Shown here piece by piece: positions 31,820-40,418 of a stretch of DNA of 64,000 nucleotides. The notes beneath the pieces are model-generated. The model had not been told where the DNA came from. It saw only the letters and a list, made by a program, of their open reading frames with translations, and made no database searches. A program made the translations under genes and the position numbers. The DNA comes from Streptomyces sp. H39-S7 (GTDB lineage Bacteria; Actinomycetota; Actinomycetes; Streptomycetales; Streptomycetaceae): assembly GCF_027158205.1 (NCBI RefSeq), contig NZ_JAPVLU010000019.1, positions 39,683 through 103,682 on the forward strand, given 5' to 3'. Each line of letters opens with the position of its first letter. Within the stretch, counting starts at the first letter, position 1.

Positions 31820-33010
31820 TCAGCGCGGCCAGAGGTCGGGGTCCGGCGCGAACCGGACCTCGAGCGCCCCGTCGCGCAGCGCCGCGCCGTCGACGGTGCA
31901 GCGCCGCAGGGCGGAGGGCAGCGGGAGGATCCGGCGGAATCCCGCGGCGTCGACCACGAGTTCGTCACCCCGGCGCACCAGTCCGAGACCCTCACGGGTG
32001 GCGCCCGGCAGGGGCAGCCGCCAGCGGAAACGGCCCTCGTCGCCGAGTTGGTCCGTCACGGTCCACGGGTTGGCGGCGCGCCCGTCCGCCCTTTCCGGCC
32101 GCGCGGGCGGTCCCGGCGGTACGGCGGCGAGCGCGGTGAGGTCGTCGGCGCCGTGCGGTTCCCTTCCCAGGTGCGGCAGTTCATGGACCGCCGTACCGGT
32201 TCCGGCCAATTCGGCGCGCAGCGCGGCGAGTTCCTTGCGCTGTCCGCCGGACAGCTCGGCGAGCCAGGGGTCGGGCGAGTCGTCCGGCAGCAGCCGGTTG
32301 GCGACCACGGCCTCCAGCCGGTGCCCGAAGAGCGCCAGTCCGGTGCGGGCGGTGCCGACCGCGCCGGCCGCCGCCCGGCCGGGCTCGACGACCAGCCGCA
32401 CGGTGGTGCCCGCGTCCTCGATCACCGCCTGCGCGGCGGCGAGGTCGCGGTCGGCGCGCTCGGCGGCCTCGTACGCCCACTGGGCCGGCATCGGCACGCC
32501 CGCGAGCTGGGCGAGCATCGGGCGCAGCGCCCTGGCCGCCTGGCGCTGGACGGGAACGAGCCGCCGCAGGTAGCGGCGCAGTTGCTCGGGGAGGGCGAGG
32601 GCGGCGAGCGCGGCGGGGGTGGCCGGCAGGTCGACGACGACCACGTCCCAGCCGGCGGACGCGTCGGCCGACTCGCGCAGGGCGCGCAGCAGGGCCAGCG
32701 AGTCCGAGCCGGGCAGCTCGGTGAGCTCCTCGGGGTCCAGCGGTTCGGCGCCCAGCAGGTCCAGGAGGGAGCCGAGCCGGGACTGGTCGTCCCGGGCGTC
32801 GGCGCGGAAGGTCGCCTGGGTGTCTATCCGGTGGGCGAGCAGTCCGGGCACCGTGGTCCGGTCCCCGTCGAGCACGCCGACGGGGGACGCGCCGCGGTCC
32901 GTGGTCAGCAGCAGGGTGCGGGCGCCCTCCCGGGCCGCGCTCACCGCCGTGGCGGCGGCCACCGTGGTGCGGCCCGCGCCACCGGCGCCGGTGACCAGGA
33001 CCGTGCGCAC
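31820..33010 (-). CDS. ArsA-like ATPase with an arginine P-loop
   Basis: A 396-residue protein of the ArsA/GET3/ParA (SIMIBI) class. The N-terminal P-loop reads GAGGAGRTT, so both the signature lysine of the deviant Walker A (GKGGxGKT) and the main lysine are replaced, by Ala and Arg. The switch II-like DVVVVDLPATP retains its Asp. The C-terminal 80 residues (FRWRLPLPGATREGLGLVRRGDELVV) resemble the HSP20-like ArsA_HSP20 domain seen in actinobacterial members such as Rv2184c. Hydrolysis is uncertain. GTG start at 33010, five bases after the SRPBCC stop, so co-translated. Confidence 0.85.
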   Translation of the reverse strand: MRTVLVTGAGGAGRTTVAAATAVSAAREGARTLLLTTDRGASPVGVLDGDRTTVPGLLAHRIDTQATFRADARDDQSRLGSLLDLLGAEPLDPEELTELPGSDSLALLRALRESADASAGWDVVVVDLPATPAALAALALPEQLRRYLRRLVPVQRQAARALRPMLAQLAGVPMPAQWAYEAAERADRDLAAAQAVIEDAGTTVRLVVEPGRAAAGAVGTARTGLALFGHRLEAVVANRLLPDDSPDPWLAELSGGQRKELAALRAELAGTGTAVHELPHLGREPHGADDLTALAAVPPGPPARPERADGRAANPWTVTDQLGDEGRFRWRLPLPGATREGLGLVRRGDELVVDAAGFRRILPLPSALRRCTVDGAALRDGALEVRFAPDPDLWPR

Positions 33011-33015
33011 GGCCC

Positions 33016-33495
33016 TCAGCTCTTGTCGGGCGGGCTGTCGGACGCGCCGGCGGGCGGGCCGGACTCGACGCGCTTCTTCAGACCGGCCAGGGCGCGGTCG
33101 ATGATGACCTTCTCGGCCTTGCGCTTGATCATGCCGAGCATCGGGATCTTGACGTCGACCGTCAGCTGGTACGTGACCTCGGTGCGCGCGCCGCCGTCCA
33201 GCGGGGCGACGGCGTACGAGCCGTCCAGGGTGCGGAGCATCTGGGACTTGACCAGCGACCAGTGGACCTCGCTGTCGCCGACCCAGCGGTAGGCGAGCGT
33301 GTGGTCGTCCTTGATCGCGCCGGCGTCCAGCAGCAGCCGTACCTGCTCGGCGCGGCCCCGGTCGTCGGCGGAGAGGATCTCCGCCTCCTTCACCTCACCC
33401 GTCCACTCCGGGTAGCGGTTGAAATCGGCGATGACGCCCATGACGTCCGCCGGTGCCGCCTCGATGGTGATGCTCGACTTGGTGTGTTCCGCCAT
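33016..33495 (-). CDS. SRPBCC (START-like) family protein
   Basis: A 159-residue START/Bet v1-fold protein. ITIEAAPADVMGVIADFNRYPEW at the N-terminus and the amphipathic C-terminal helix (IKRKAEKVIIDRALAGLKKRVE) are typical of polyketide cyclase/dehydrase-like SRPBCC proteins, which bind hydrophobic ligands. M. tuberculosis has a related gene (Rv2185c, from memory) beside its ArsA-like gene, so the pair is conserved; lipid binding for the partner ATPase is a guess. ATG at 33495. Confidence 0.88.
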   Translation of the reverse strand: MAEHTKSSITIEAAPADVMGVIADFNRYPEWTGEVKEAEILSADDRGRAEQVRLLLDAGAIKDDHTLAYRWVGDSEVHWSLVKSQMLRTLDGSYAVAPLDGGARTEVTYQLTVDVKIPMLGMIKRKAEKVIIDRALAGLKKRVESGPPAGASDSPPDKS

Positions 33496-33573
33496 CGCTG
33501 TGGCCCCTCCGGGACTTCGCGCCGTATGTCTGGGTCTGCTGGTGCAGGCTACCGCCTGCCGGTCGAACAGCTG

Positions 33574-34335
33574 TCACCACTCCAGGGCCCATGGCCTGCG
33601 GGTGGCGTTGAAGTGTCCGACGTTGACGCATTCCGTCCTGTCGATCCGCATCCGCGGGACCAGCGGCTGGTGGACGTGGCCGAAGAGGGCGTACTTCGGG
33701 CGGGTGGTGCGGATCGCGTCGAGCAGCGCCTCGCTGCCGCGTTCGAAGCGGCGGGCGACGGTGTCGTAGCAGAGCTCGGGAACCGCGGGCGGGATGTGCG
33801 AGCAGAGCACGTCGACCGGGCCGAGCGCGGCGACCTTCGCGGCGTACTCGGCGTCGTCGATCTCGTAAGGGGTGCGCATCGCCGTCCGCAGGCCGCCGCC
33901 GACGAAGCCGAAGACCAGGCCGCCGATCTCGGCGGTGGAGCCGTCCAGGACCGTGGTGCCCTCGGTCGCGTACTCGGACCACAGGGCCGGAATGTCGACA
34001 TTGCCGTACGTGGCGTACGTCGGCGCCGGAAAGGCGGCGAACAGTTCGGCGTACTGCTTCCGCACGGCGGTCTCGATGGCGCCGCGCCGGTCGATGCCCT
34101 CCCACAGCTCGCGGTCGAGGACGCGGGCCTCCTCGAAGCGCCTGGCGGTCCGCAGCGCGACCATGCGGGACGCGTTCGCCGCGCCGAACAGGTCGGGGAA
34201 GATGCCCCGCGAGTGATCGGCGTAGTCCAGGAAGAGCACGAGGTCGCCGAGGCAGATCAACGCGTCCGCGCCGTCCCCCGCCCGGGCCAGGGCCTCCGCC
34301 GCACCGTGCACATCACTCACCACATGGACCCGCAT
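33574..34335 (-). CDS. Calcineurin-like metallophosphoesterase
   Basis: A 253-residue phosphoesterase. The metal-binding pattern is complete: VVSDVHG (Asp-x-His), CLGDLVLF (Gly-Asp), YGNVDI (GNxD-type, in place of GNH), CSHIPP (His) and GHVHQP (GHxH). The family hydrolyses phosphomono- or diesters such as cyclic nucleotides or UDP-sugar pyrophosphate bonds; the substrate is unknown. ATG at 34335, no signal peptide. It stands 78 bp upstream of the SRPBCC gene and is divergent from the acyl-CoA ligase gene. Confidence 0.88.
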   Translation of the reverse strand: MRVHVVSDVHGAAEALARAGDGADALICLGDLVLFLDYADHSRGIFPDLFGAANASRMVALRTARRFEEARVLDRELWEGIDRRGAIETAVRKQYAELFAAFPAPTYATYGNVDIPALWSEYATEGTTVLDGSTAEIGGLVFGFVGGGLRTAMRTPYEIDDAEYAAKVAALGPVDVLCSHIPPAVPELCYDTVARRFERGSEALLDAIRTTRPKYALFGHVHQPLVPRMRIDRTECVNVGHFNATRRPWALEW

Positions 34336-34538
34336 GGCCGTAACCCTATCGCCGGTTACCTGCGGGTCACCGAGCGCCTGGACTACTGTTCGCGGAGCGG
34401 TTCACCAGCACTCCTGGGTATGTGATGCATAAAACATCTGTACTGCACCCCTATCGCGAAAGCTTTACCGGTGGGTAACGTCCAGGCCGTCCAACTATCC
34501 CTCCGGGTGCGCCGTCGCGCCGATGAGGAGCACCAGCC

Positions 34539-36335
34539 TTGCGTGAGTTCAGCCTTCCGGCCCTTTACGAGGTCCCAGCGGACGGCAACCTGACGGATCT
34601 GATCCGCCGCAACGCCGCTCAGCACCCAGCTGTTCCGGTGATCGCCCGCAAGAACGCGGGCGGTGAATGGCAGGACGTCACCGCTACCGACTTCCTCGCC
34701 GAGGTCAGAGCCACCGCCAAGGGGCTGATCGCCTCCGGCGTGCAGCCCGGCGACCGGGTCGCCCTGATGTCGCCCACCCGCTACGAGTGGACGCTCTTCG
34801 ACTTCGCGATCTGGAGCGCCGGCGCGGTCGCCGTGCCGGTCTACGAGACGTCCTCGGCCGAACAGGTCGAGTGGATCCTCGGCGACTCGGGCGCGGTCGC
34901 CTGCATCGTCGAGTCCGGCGCCCACGAGGCCGCCGTCGCCTCGGTGCACGACCGGCTCCCCGAGCTCAAGCACGTCTGGCGGATCGACGCCGGCGCGGTG
35001 GAGCACCTGGTCTCGGTCGGCAGCGACATCTCCGACAAGGTCGTGGACGACCGCGGGGCGACCGCCGTCGCGGACTCCCCCGCCACGATCGTGTACACCT
35101 CCGGGACCACCGGCCGCCCCAAGGGCTGCGTGCTGAGCCACCGGGCCTTCTTCGCCGAGTGCGGCAACGTGGTGGAACGCCTCGCCCCGCTGTTCAGGAC
35201 CGGCGACTCCTCGGTGCTGCTCTTCCTGCCGCTCGCCCACGTCTTCGGCCGGCTGGTCGAGGTGGCGAGCGTGATGGCCCCGATCAAGCTCGGGCACGTC
35301 AGCGACATCAAGCACCTCACCGACGAGCTGGCCGCCTTCCGGCCGACGATGATCCTGGGCGTGCCCCGGGTCTTCGAGAAGGTGTACAACTCGGCGCGGG
35401 CCAAGGCGCAGGCCGACGGCAAGGGCAAGATCTTCGACAAGGCCGCGGACACCGCGATCGCCTACAGCCGGGCGCTGGACTCCACCGGCGGCCCGTCGGT
35501 CGGCCTGAAGTTCAAGCACAAGGTCTTCGACCGGCTGGTCTACAGCAAGCTGCGCGCCGTCCTCGGCGGCCGCGCCACGCACGCCATCTCCGGCGGCGCG
35601 CCGCTGGGCGAGCGGCTCGGGCACTTCTACCGGGGCATCGGCTTCACCGTCCTGGAGGGGTACGGCCTCACCGAGTCCTGTGCGGCCACCGCGTTCAACC
35701 CCTGGGACCGTACGAAGATCGGCACGGTAGGCCAGCCGCTGCCCGGCTCCACGGTGCGGATCGCCGACGACGGCGAGGTGCTGCTGCACGGCGAGCACCT
35801 GTTCTCCGGCTACTGGAACAACGAGACGGCCACCGCCGACGCGGTCTCCGACGGCTGGTTCCACACCGGTGACCTGGGCACGGTCGACGAGGACGGCTAC
35901 CTGTCCATCACCGGCCGCAAGAAGGAGATCATCGTCACGGCCGGCGGCAAGAACGTCGCCCCCGCCGTGATCGAGGACCGCATCCGGGCCGACGCGCTGA
36001 TCGCCGAGTGCATGGTGGTCGGCGACGGCAAGCCGTTCATCGCCGCGCTCGTCACCCTGGACGAGGAGTTCCTGCCCCGCTGGGCGGAACAGCACGGCAA
36101 GGCCGGCCGCGGCGTCGCCGAGCTGGCCACGGACCCGGAGCTGCTGGCGGCCGTGCAGCACGCCGTGGACCAGGGCAACGCGGCCGTCTCCAAGGCCGAG
36201 TCGGTGCGCAAGTTCCAGATCCTGCCGAACCAGTTCACCGAGGAGTCCGGCCACGTGACGCCGTCGCTGAAGCTGAAGCGCAACGTCGTCATGAAGGACT
36301 TCGCGGGCGAGATCGAGGCGCTCTACCAGCACTGA
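34539..36335 (+). CDS. Long-chain fatty-acid--CoA ligase, FadD15-like
   Basis: A 598-residue AMP-forming ligase. ATP-binding motif YTSGTTGRPKG, the YGLTES adenylation motif, WFHTGDLG with the ribose-binding Asp and the hinge GRKKEIIVTAGGKNVAP are all present. The C-terminal Lys needed for adenylation is in LKLKRN. It activates long-chain fatty acids to acyl-CoA. The start is a TTG at 34539 with AGGAG eight bases upstream; no in-frame ATG is near. The 203-bp upstream gap is comparatively AT-rich around 34430-34450 and should hold the promoter. A strong hairpin ends the unit. Confidence 0.93.
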   Translation: MREFSLPALYEVPADGNLTDLIRRNAAQHPAVPVIARKNAGGEWQDVTATDFLAEVRATAKGLIASGVQPGDRVALMSPTRYEWTLFDFAIWSAGAVAVPVYETSSAEQVEWILGDSGAVACIVESGAHEAAVASVHDRLPELKHVWRIDAGAVEHLVSVGSDISDKVVDDRGATAVADSPATIVYTSGTTGRPKGCVLSHRAFFAECGNVVERLAPLFRTGDSSVLLFLPLAHVFGRLVEVASVMAPIKLGHVSDIKHLTDELAAFRPTMILGVPRVFEKVYNSARAKAQADGKGKIFDKAADTAIAYSRALDSTGGPSVGLKFKHKVFDRLVYSKLRAVLGGRATHAISGGAPLGERLGHFYRGIGFTVLEGYGLTESCAATAFNPWDRTKIGTVGQPLPGSTVRIADDGEVLLHGEHLFSGYWNNETATADAVSDGWFHTGDLGTVDEDGYLSITGRKKEIIVTAGGKNVAPAVIEDRIRADALIAECMVVGDGKPFIAALVTLDEEFLPRWAEQHGKAGRGVAELATDPELLAAVQHAVDQGNAAVSKAESVRKFQILPNQFTEESGHVTPSLKLKRNVVMKDFAGEIEALYQH

Positions 36336-36366
36336 CTCCCAGCGCTGAGCGCGGGCACGGCGAAAA

Positions 36367-36399
36367 GCGGCTCCCCCGGACCCGGTCCGGGGGAGCCGC
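36367..36399. terminator. Bidirectional terminator between fadD and the glycosyltransferase gene
   Basis: A 15-bp perfect stem (36367-36381 and 36385-36399, arm GCGGCTCCCCCGGAC) with a 3-nt loop lies 32 bases after the ligase stop and 16 bases after the stop of the convergent glycosyltransferase gene. AAAA precedes it on the plus strand, giving a U-run for the minus-strand mRNA. Confidence 0.9.
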
Positions 36400-36414
36400 C
36401 GCGCGTCATGGCCC

Positions 36415-37551
36415 CTACAGCAGCGACTTCAGACGTTCCGCCAGCAGATCCCAGCGCCACGCCTCCTCGACCCAGCGCCGCCCCCGCTCGCCCATGCGGC
36501 GGCGCAGCTCCGGGTCGTCCAGCAGCGTGACGATCCGGTCCGCCGCCTGAGCGGGCGAACCGCCGGGCACCACCCAGCCGGTCTCGCCGTCCAGCACCGC
36601 GTCCGGGGCGCCGCCCGAGTCCCCCGCCACCACCGGCAGCCCGGTCGCCGAGGCCTCCAGGTAGACGATGCCGAGGCCCTCGACGTCGAGCCCGCCGCGG
36701 CGGGTCCTGCACGGCATGGCGAAGACGTCGCCCGCGCCGTAGTGGGCGGGCAGCTCCTCCCAGGGCACCGATCCGGTGAAGCGCACGGAGTCGGTGACGC
36801 CGGTCCGCGCCGCGAGCTCGGCCAGGTCGTCGGCGTACGGTCCGCCACCGACCACCAGCAGCACCGCGTCGGGCACGGCGGCCAGGATCCGCGGCATCGC
36901 GAGGATCAGGGTGTCCTGCCCCTTGCGCGGCACCAGCCGCGAGACGCACACCACCACCGGCCGGTCCGCGAGGCCGAGCGCGGACCGTACCGCCGCGCCG
37001 CCCGAAGCCGGGTGGAAGGTCTTCTCGTCGACGCCGGGCGGCAGGTGCACCATCCGCGCCGCCGCGCCGGGTGTGAGCGCCTCCGCGATCCGCGACCGCG
37101 TGTACTCACCCAGATAGGTGATCGTGTCCGTGCCCTCGCCGATCCGGCGCAGCAGTTGCCGGCTCGCCGGGAGCTGCGCCCAGGCCGCCTCGTGGCCGTG
37201 CGTGGTGGCGACGAGCCTGCGGGCGCCCGCCCGGCGCAGCGCGGGGGCCATCAGCCCCAGCGGCGCCGCCGCTCCGAACCACACCGACGAGCAGCCGTGC
37301 TCGCGCAGCAGTCCCGCCGCGCGGCGGGTCACGCCGGGGGTGGGCAGCAGCATCATCGTCCGGTCGCGGATCACCGGGAAGGGCTGCTCGGCGTCGAAGT
37401 GCTCGACCTCACCGCCGTCCGGCCCCTTCCACGTCGAGGCGTACACGACCACCTGTCCGGGGTCCAGCCGCAGCGCCATGCTGTGCACGAAGGACTGGAT
37501 GCCGCCGGGCCGGGGCGGGAAGTCATTGGTGACGATCAAGGTCTTGTCCAT
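36415..37551 (-). CDS. GT4 glycosyltransferase, PimB'-type mannosyltransferase
   Basis: A 378-residue GT-B enzyme. The N-terminal domain opens with TLIVTNDFPPRPGGIQSFV, the acceptor/donor loop of PimB' enzymes. The C-terminal domain has SRLVPRKGQDTLI, GGGPY and the donor-binding GLDVEGLGIVYLEASATGLPVV (EGxGxxxxEA type). PimB' adds the second mannose to phosphatidyl-inositol mannosides at the inner membrane face using GDP-mannose. The gene lies near fadD15-like and plsC genes, as in mycobacteria and corynebacteria. ATG start at 37551; the much longer open frame upstream is not coding. Confidence 0.88.
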   Translation of the reverse strand: MDKTLIVTNDFPPRPGGIQSFVHSMALRLDPGQVVVYASTWKGPDGGEVEHFDAEQPFPVIRDRTMMLLPTPGVTRRAAGLLREHGCSSVWFGAAAPLGLMAPALRRAGARRLVATTHGHEAAWAQLPASRQLLRRIGEGTDTITYLGEYTRSRIAEALTPGAAARMVHLPPGVDEKTFHPASGGAAVRSALGLADRPVVVCVSRLVPRKGQDTLILAMPRILAAVPDAVLLVVGGGPYADDLAELAARTGVTDSVRFTGSVPWEELPAHYGAGDVFAMPCRTRRGGLDVEGLGIVYLEASATGLPVVAGDSGGAPDAVLDGETGWVVPGGSPAQAADRIVTLLDDPELRRRMGERGRRWVEEAWRWDLLAERLKSLL

Positions 37552-37634
37552 CGCCGCCGAGAGTAGCCGACGGGGGCCCGGCGGACCCGTGTCCCGGCCG
37601 CGTTCCCGGTCAGGGTCCGCGGCCGCGTGCGCGG

Positions 37635-39209
37635 TCAGGGGCGGACTTCCGGTTCCCTCACCGGCACGCTGTCGTCGCCGGGCACGTGCGCGCCGGGCAC
37701 CGGGCGGCCGGTGTCGGTCCGGTGCAGCAGGACGGCGCCGTCCTTCGCCCACAGCACGGTGTAGCCGTTGTCGAGCAGCAGCAGGACGCGGTCGCGCTGG
37801 TCGTCGGCGGTCGTGAAGGGGAACACCTTCTGCGCCGACTGGATCAGGACGTACTCGGCCTCGCGCGGGGTCGCGTCCGCGATGACGACCCTGGTGCGGC
37901 CGGTCAGCCGGGGCGCGGCGTTGTTGTCGGCCTCGACGGTGGCCCCCGTCGGCACCAGCCGCACGCCCTCGGCGAGCGCCCGCTCCACGGGGTGGGGCGT
38001 CCAGGCGGCCGGCAGGAACAACTGCCCCAGGCCCCACGCGGCCGAGATCAGCAGCGAGCAGGCCACCGCCCCCAGCGTCCACCGCCCGACCGGCCGCTCG
38101 GCGTGCCTGCGGTGCAGCCGGGCCGCCGTCTCCACCGCGGCCACCAGCAGGACCGGCCACAGGAAGGCGTCGTAGTGGTGGGTGGTGGCCCAGTGGCTGG
38201 GGTTGTCGGAGAAGAGCCGCTCGGCGAGCAGCGGGACCGCGCACCACATGGTGGCGGATCCGAGCGGCAGCAGGAGCAGCGGTCCCAGCAGCCACAGCAG
38301 CAGGGCCACCTTCTCCGGGTGGTCGATACTCACCGCGAACGCCGTGATGGGATCGGTCAGGAACCGCAGCGCCACGGATCCCATGTCCGGGCCGAGGGCG
38401 CCGTAGTTCCAGTAGTAGCCGGGCACCCCGCCCATCGCCGGGATCAGCACCCGGATCGCGAGCAGCGCCGCCACCGGCCCCAGTACGAACAGCGTGAGCC
38501 CGGTACGCACCGCGGGCCGGTCCCCCGCGCGCCGGCCGCGGCCGGCGAGGACGGCTCCGTACGCCCCCGCGAGCAGCCCCAGGTCCTCCTTGGCGCAGCA
38601 CAGCAGGGCGGCGCAGAGCAGCACCGCGCCGTAGCGCCGGGCCAGCCCGCGCTCCAGCATCAGCAGGGTCAGCGGGACGGCGAAGGCGACCTCGTGGAAG
38701 CCCACTCCCGACGCGCGCAGCAGCGGCCAGCCCAGCCCGTAGGCCAGGCAGCTCAGGTCCGCGGCGCGGCGGGCGGTGGAGGGCGGCGCCTGCGCGAAGC
38801 AGTGCCGCGCGATCCGCCGCACGACCGGCACCCCGGCCGCGAAGAGCGCCGCCTGGGCGCCGATCAGCACGCGGGGGTCGTCCCACACCCAGTACAGCGG
38901 CGCGAGGAGGACGAGGATCGGGGAGAAGTGGTCACCGAGCAGGGAGAAGCCGGGCGGGAACTCGTGGTGGTAGTTCTTGATGGCCGAGCGCGGCAGGTGG
39001 AAGTGCGCGTACTCGCGGACCGCCTGGTCGAATATCCCCAGGTCGAATCCGCCGATCCGGACGGTCGCCCACTGCTGCAGCCCCACGGCCAGCACGGCGG
39101 CGAAGCACAGCACGGTCAGGGCGACCGTCCGTATTCGGTCCTGCCGCCGCGCGACCGGCGCGGCCTCCGCGCGCTCGCGCGCGGACTGCGGTTCGACGAG
39201 CTGTGCCAC
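37635..39209 (-). CDS. DUF2079 polytopic membrane protein
   Basis: A 524-residue protein with about ten membrane segments and a soluble C-terminal domain. The segment after the first helix (GGFDLGIFDQAVREYAHF, followed by FPPGFSLLGDHFSP) is the DUF2079 signature, with acidic residues recalling the catalytic Asp of GT-C glycosyltransferases. The family is probably related to GT-C enzymes that use polyprenyl-linked sugars, but no activity is established. GTG start at 39209. It lies upstream of the PimB'-type gene on the same strand with an 83-bp gap. Confidence 0.82.
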   Translation of the reverse strand: MAQLVEPQSARERAEAAPVARRQDRIRTVALTVLCFAAVLAVGLQQWATVRIGGFDLGIFDQAVREYAHFHLPRSAIKNYHHEFPPGFSLLGDHFSPILVLLAPLYWVWDDPRVLIGAQAALFAAGVPVVRRIARHCFAQAPPSTARRAADLSCLAYGLGWPLLRASGVGFHEVAFAVPLTLLMLERGLARRYGAVLLCAALLCCAKEDLGLLAGAYGAVLAGRGRRAGDRPAVRTGLTLFVLGPVAALLAIRVLIPAMGGVPGYYWNYGALGPDMGSVALRFLTDPITAFAVSIDHPEKVALLLWLLGPLLLLPLGSATMWCAVPLLAERLFSDNPSHWATTHHYDAFLWPVLLVAAVETAARLHRRHAERPVGRWTLGAVACSLLISAAWGLGQLFLPAAWTPHPVERALAEGVRLVPTGATVEADNNAAPRLTGRTRVVIADATPREAEYVLIQSAQKVFPFTTADDQRDRVLLLLDNGYTVLWAKDGAVLLHRTDTGRPVPGAHVPGDDSVPVREPEVRP

Positions 39210-39281
39210 CGTTCGACGCCCTCCCTCGTGAACGAGCCTTCACCCTACTGGCCCACACCACCGCGTCGCGGGCCCCCGCTC

Positions 39282-40418
39282 TCACCGGGCCCGGCGCGCC
39301 GCGGCGATCCGCTCGGCCGTCGTCGGATGTGTGCCGAAGAGCAGGTGCGGCAGCCGCGGCGGGCGCGGATCCGCGATGTTCGCCACCGCCAGCCGGCGCT
39401 GCATCGCGATGAAGCCCGCCGGGTCGCCGGTCAGCCGCAGCGCGTGGGCGTCCGCCCGGCGCTCCATCCGCCGGCTCAGCGCGCACTCGAACGGGCCCGC
39501 CACCGTGGACCCGACCGCGGCCACCGCCGCGAGCAGCATCATCGACCGCGGGTCGGAGAAGCGGGCCACGTCCGCCGCGTCGAGCAGCGGCCGCCAGCTC
39601 ACCACCGCGGCCAGCACGCACACCCCGGCCGCCGCCCCCACCGCGCCGAGCACCGTGCCCCGCGCTACGTCCCGGTACTTCACGTGACCCAGCTCATGCG
39701 CCACGACCTGCTCGACCTCACGCGGCTCGGCGGTCGTCAGGAGCGTGTCGTAGGCGACGATCCGCCGCGTCCGGCCGAAGCCGGAGACATACGCGTTGAG
39801 GGCGGTGGTGCGCCGGGAGGCGTCGGCGACGAGGACGTCGCGGACGGCGATCGCGTCGCGCTCGGCCAGGCCGAGGAGCGCGTCGCGCAGGGCGCCCGGT
39901 TCCATCGGGGTGAAGCGGTTGAAGAGCGGTTCGAGGACCACCGGCGCCAGCCAGGAGAGGAGCACGGTCACGACGGCCGCGCCGAGCGCCGTCCAGATCC
40001 ACCACCGGGAGGTGGTCCCGGCGAGCGCGTAGACGGCGAACAGCGCGCCGAGCACGAGCGGTACGGAGACGAGCAGCCCGCGCAGGACGTCCACCGCCCA
40101 GCCGCCCCAGCCCTGGGTGACGAGCCCGAACCGGGTCCGCACGATCCGCACCCGGGCGGCGAAGGGCAGCGCGACGAGCTGTCCCAGCAGCACCAGCGCG
40201 AGGCCGCCGCCGACGATCCGGGCGGTCCAGGAACCGCCGAAGAGTCCGACCAGGCCGGCGCCGGCCGGGGTCAGCCCGAGGACGAGCAGCAGCAGGAGCG
40301 AGGCCAGCCGGCCGGCGAGGGCGGGCGGCCACTGCCCGCGCCGGAGGGCGCGCCCCCGCGCGACCTCCTCGGGGGTGAAGTCCCCGGCGTCCCGCACGGC
40401 GTCACCGCTCGTCGTCAT
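39282..40418 (-). CDS. M48 family (Ste24/CAAX-protease-like) metalloprotease
   Basis: A 378-residue membrane zinc protease. Four to six membrane segments surround the cytoplasmic zinc site VAHELGHVKYRD (HExxH), with the third ligand region ECALSRRMERRADAHAL (ExxxD). NAYVSGFGRTRRIVAYDTLL upstream is typical of Ste24/HtpX relatives. In bacteria such proteins take part in membrane-protein quality control. The ATG at 40418 overlaps the stop of the next gene upstream by four bases, so the two are translated together. Confidence 0.9.
   Translation of the reverse strand: MTTSGDAVRDAGDFTPEEVARGRALRRGQWPPALAGRLASLLLLLVLGLTPAGAGLVGLFGGSWTARIVGGGLALVLLGQLVALPFAARVRIVRTRFGLVTQGWGGWAVDVLRGLLVSVPLVLGALFAVYALAGTTSRWWIWTALGAAVVTVLLSWLAPVVLEPLFNRFTPMEPGALRDALLGLAERDAIAVRDVLVADASRRTTALNAYVSGFGRTRRIVAYDTLLTTAEPREVEQVVAHELGHVKYRDVARGTVLGAVGAAAGVCVLAAVVSWRPLLDAADVARFSDPRSMMLLAAVAAVGSTVAGPFECALSRRMERRADAHALRLTGDPAGFIAMQRRLAVANIADPRPPRLPHLLFGTHPTTAERIAAARRAR

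Noticed and set aside
34383..36332. 649-codon antisense open frame over the acyl-CoA ligase gene
   Set aside because: Shadow frame caused by high GC at third positions; Gly/Arg/Asp-rich with no domain, opposite a well-supported ligase.
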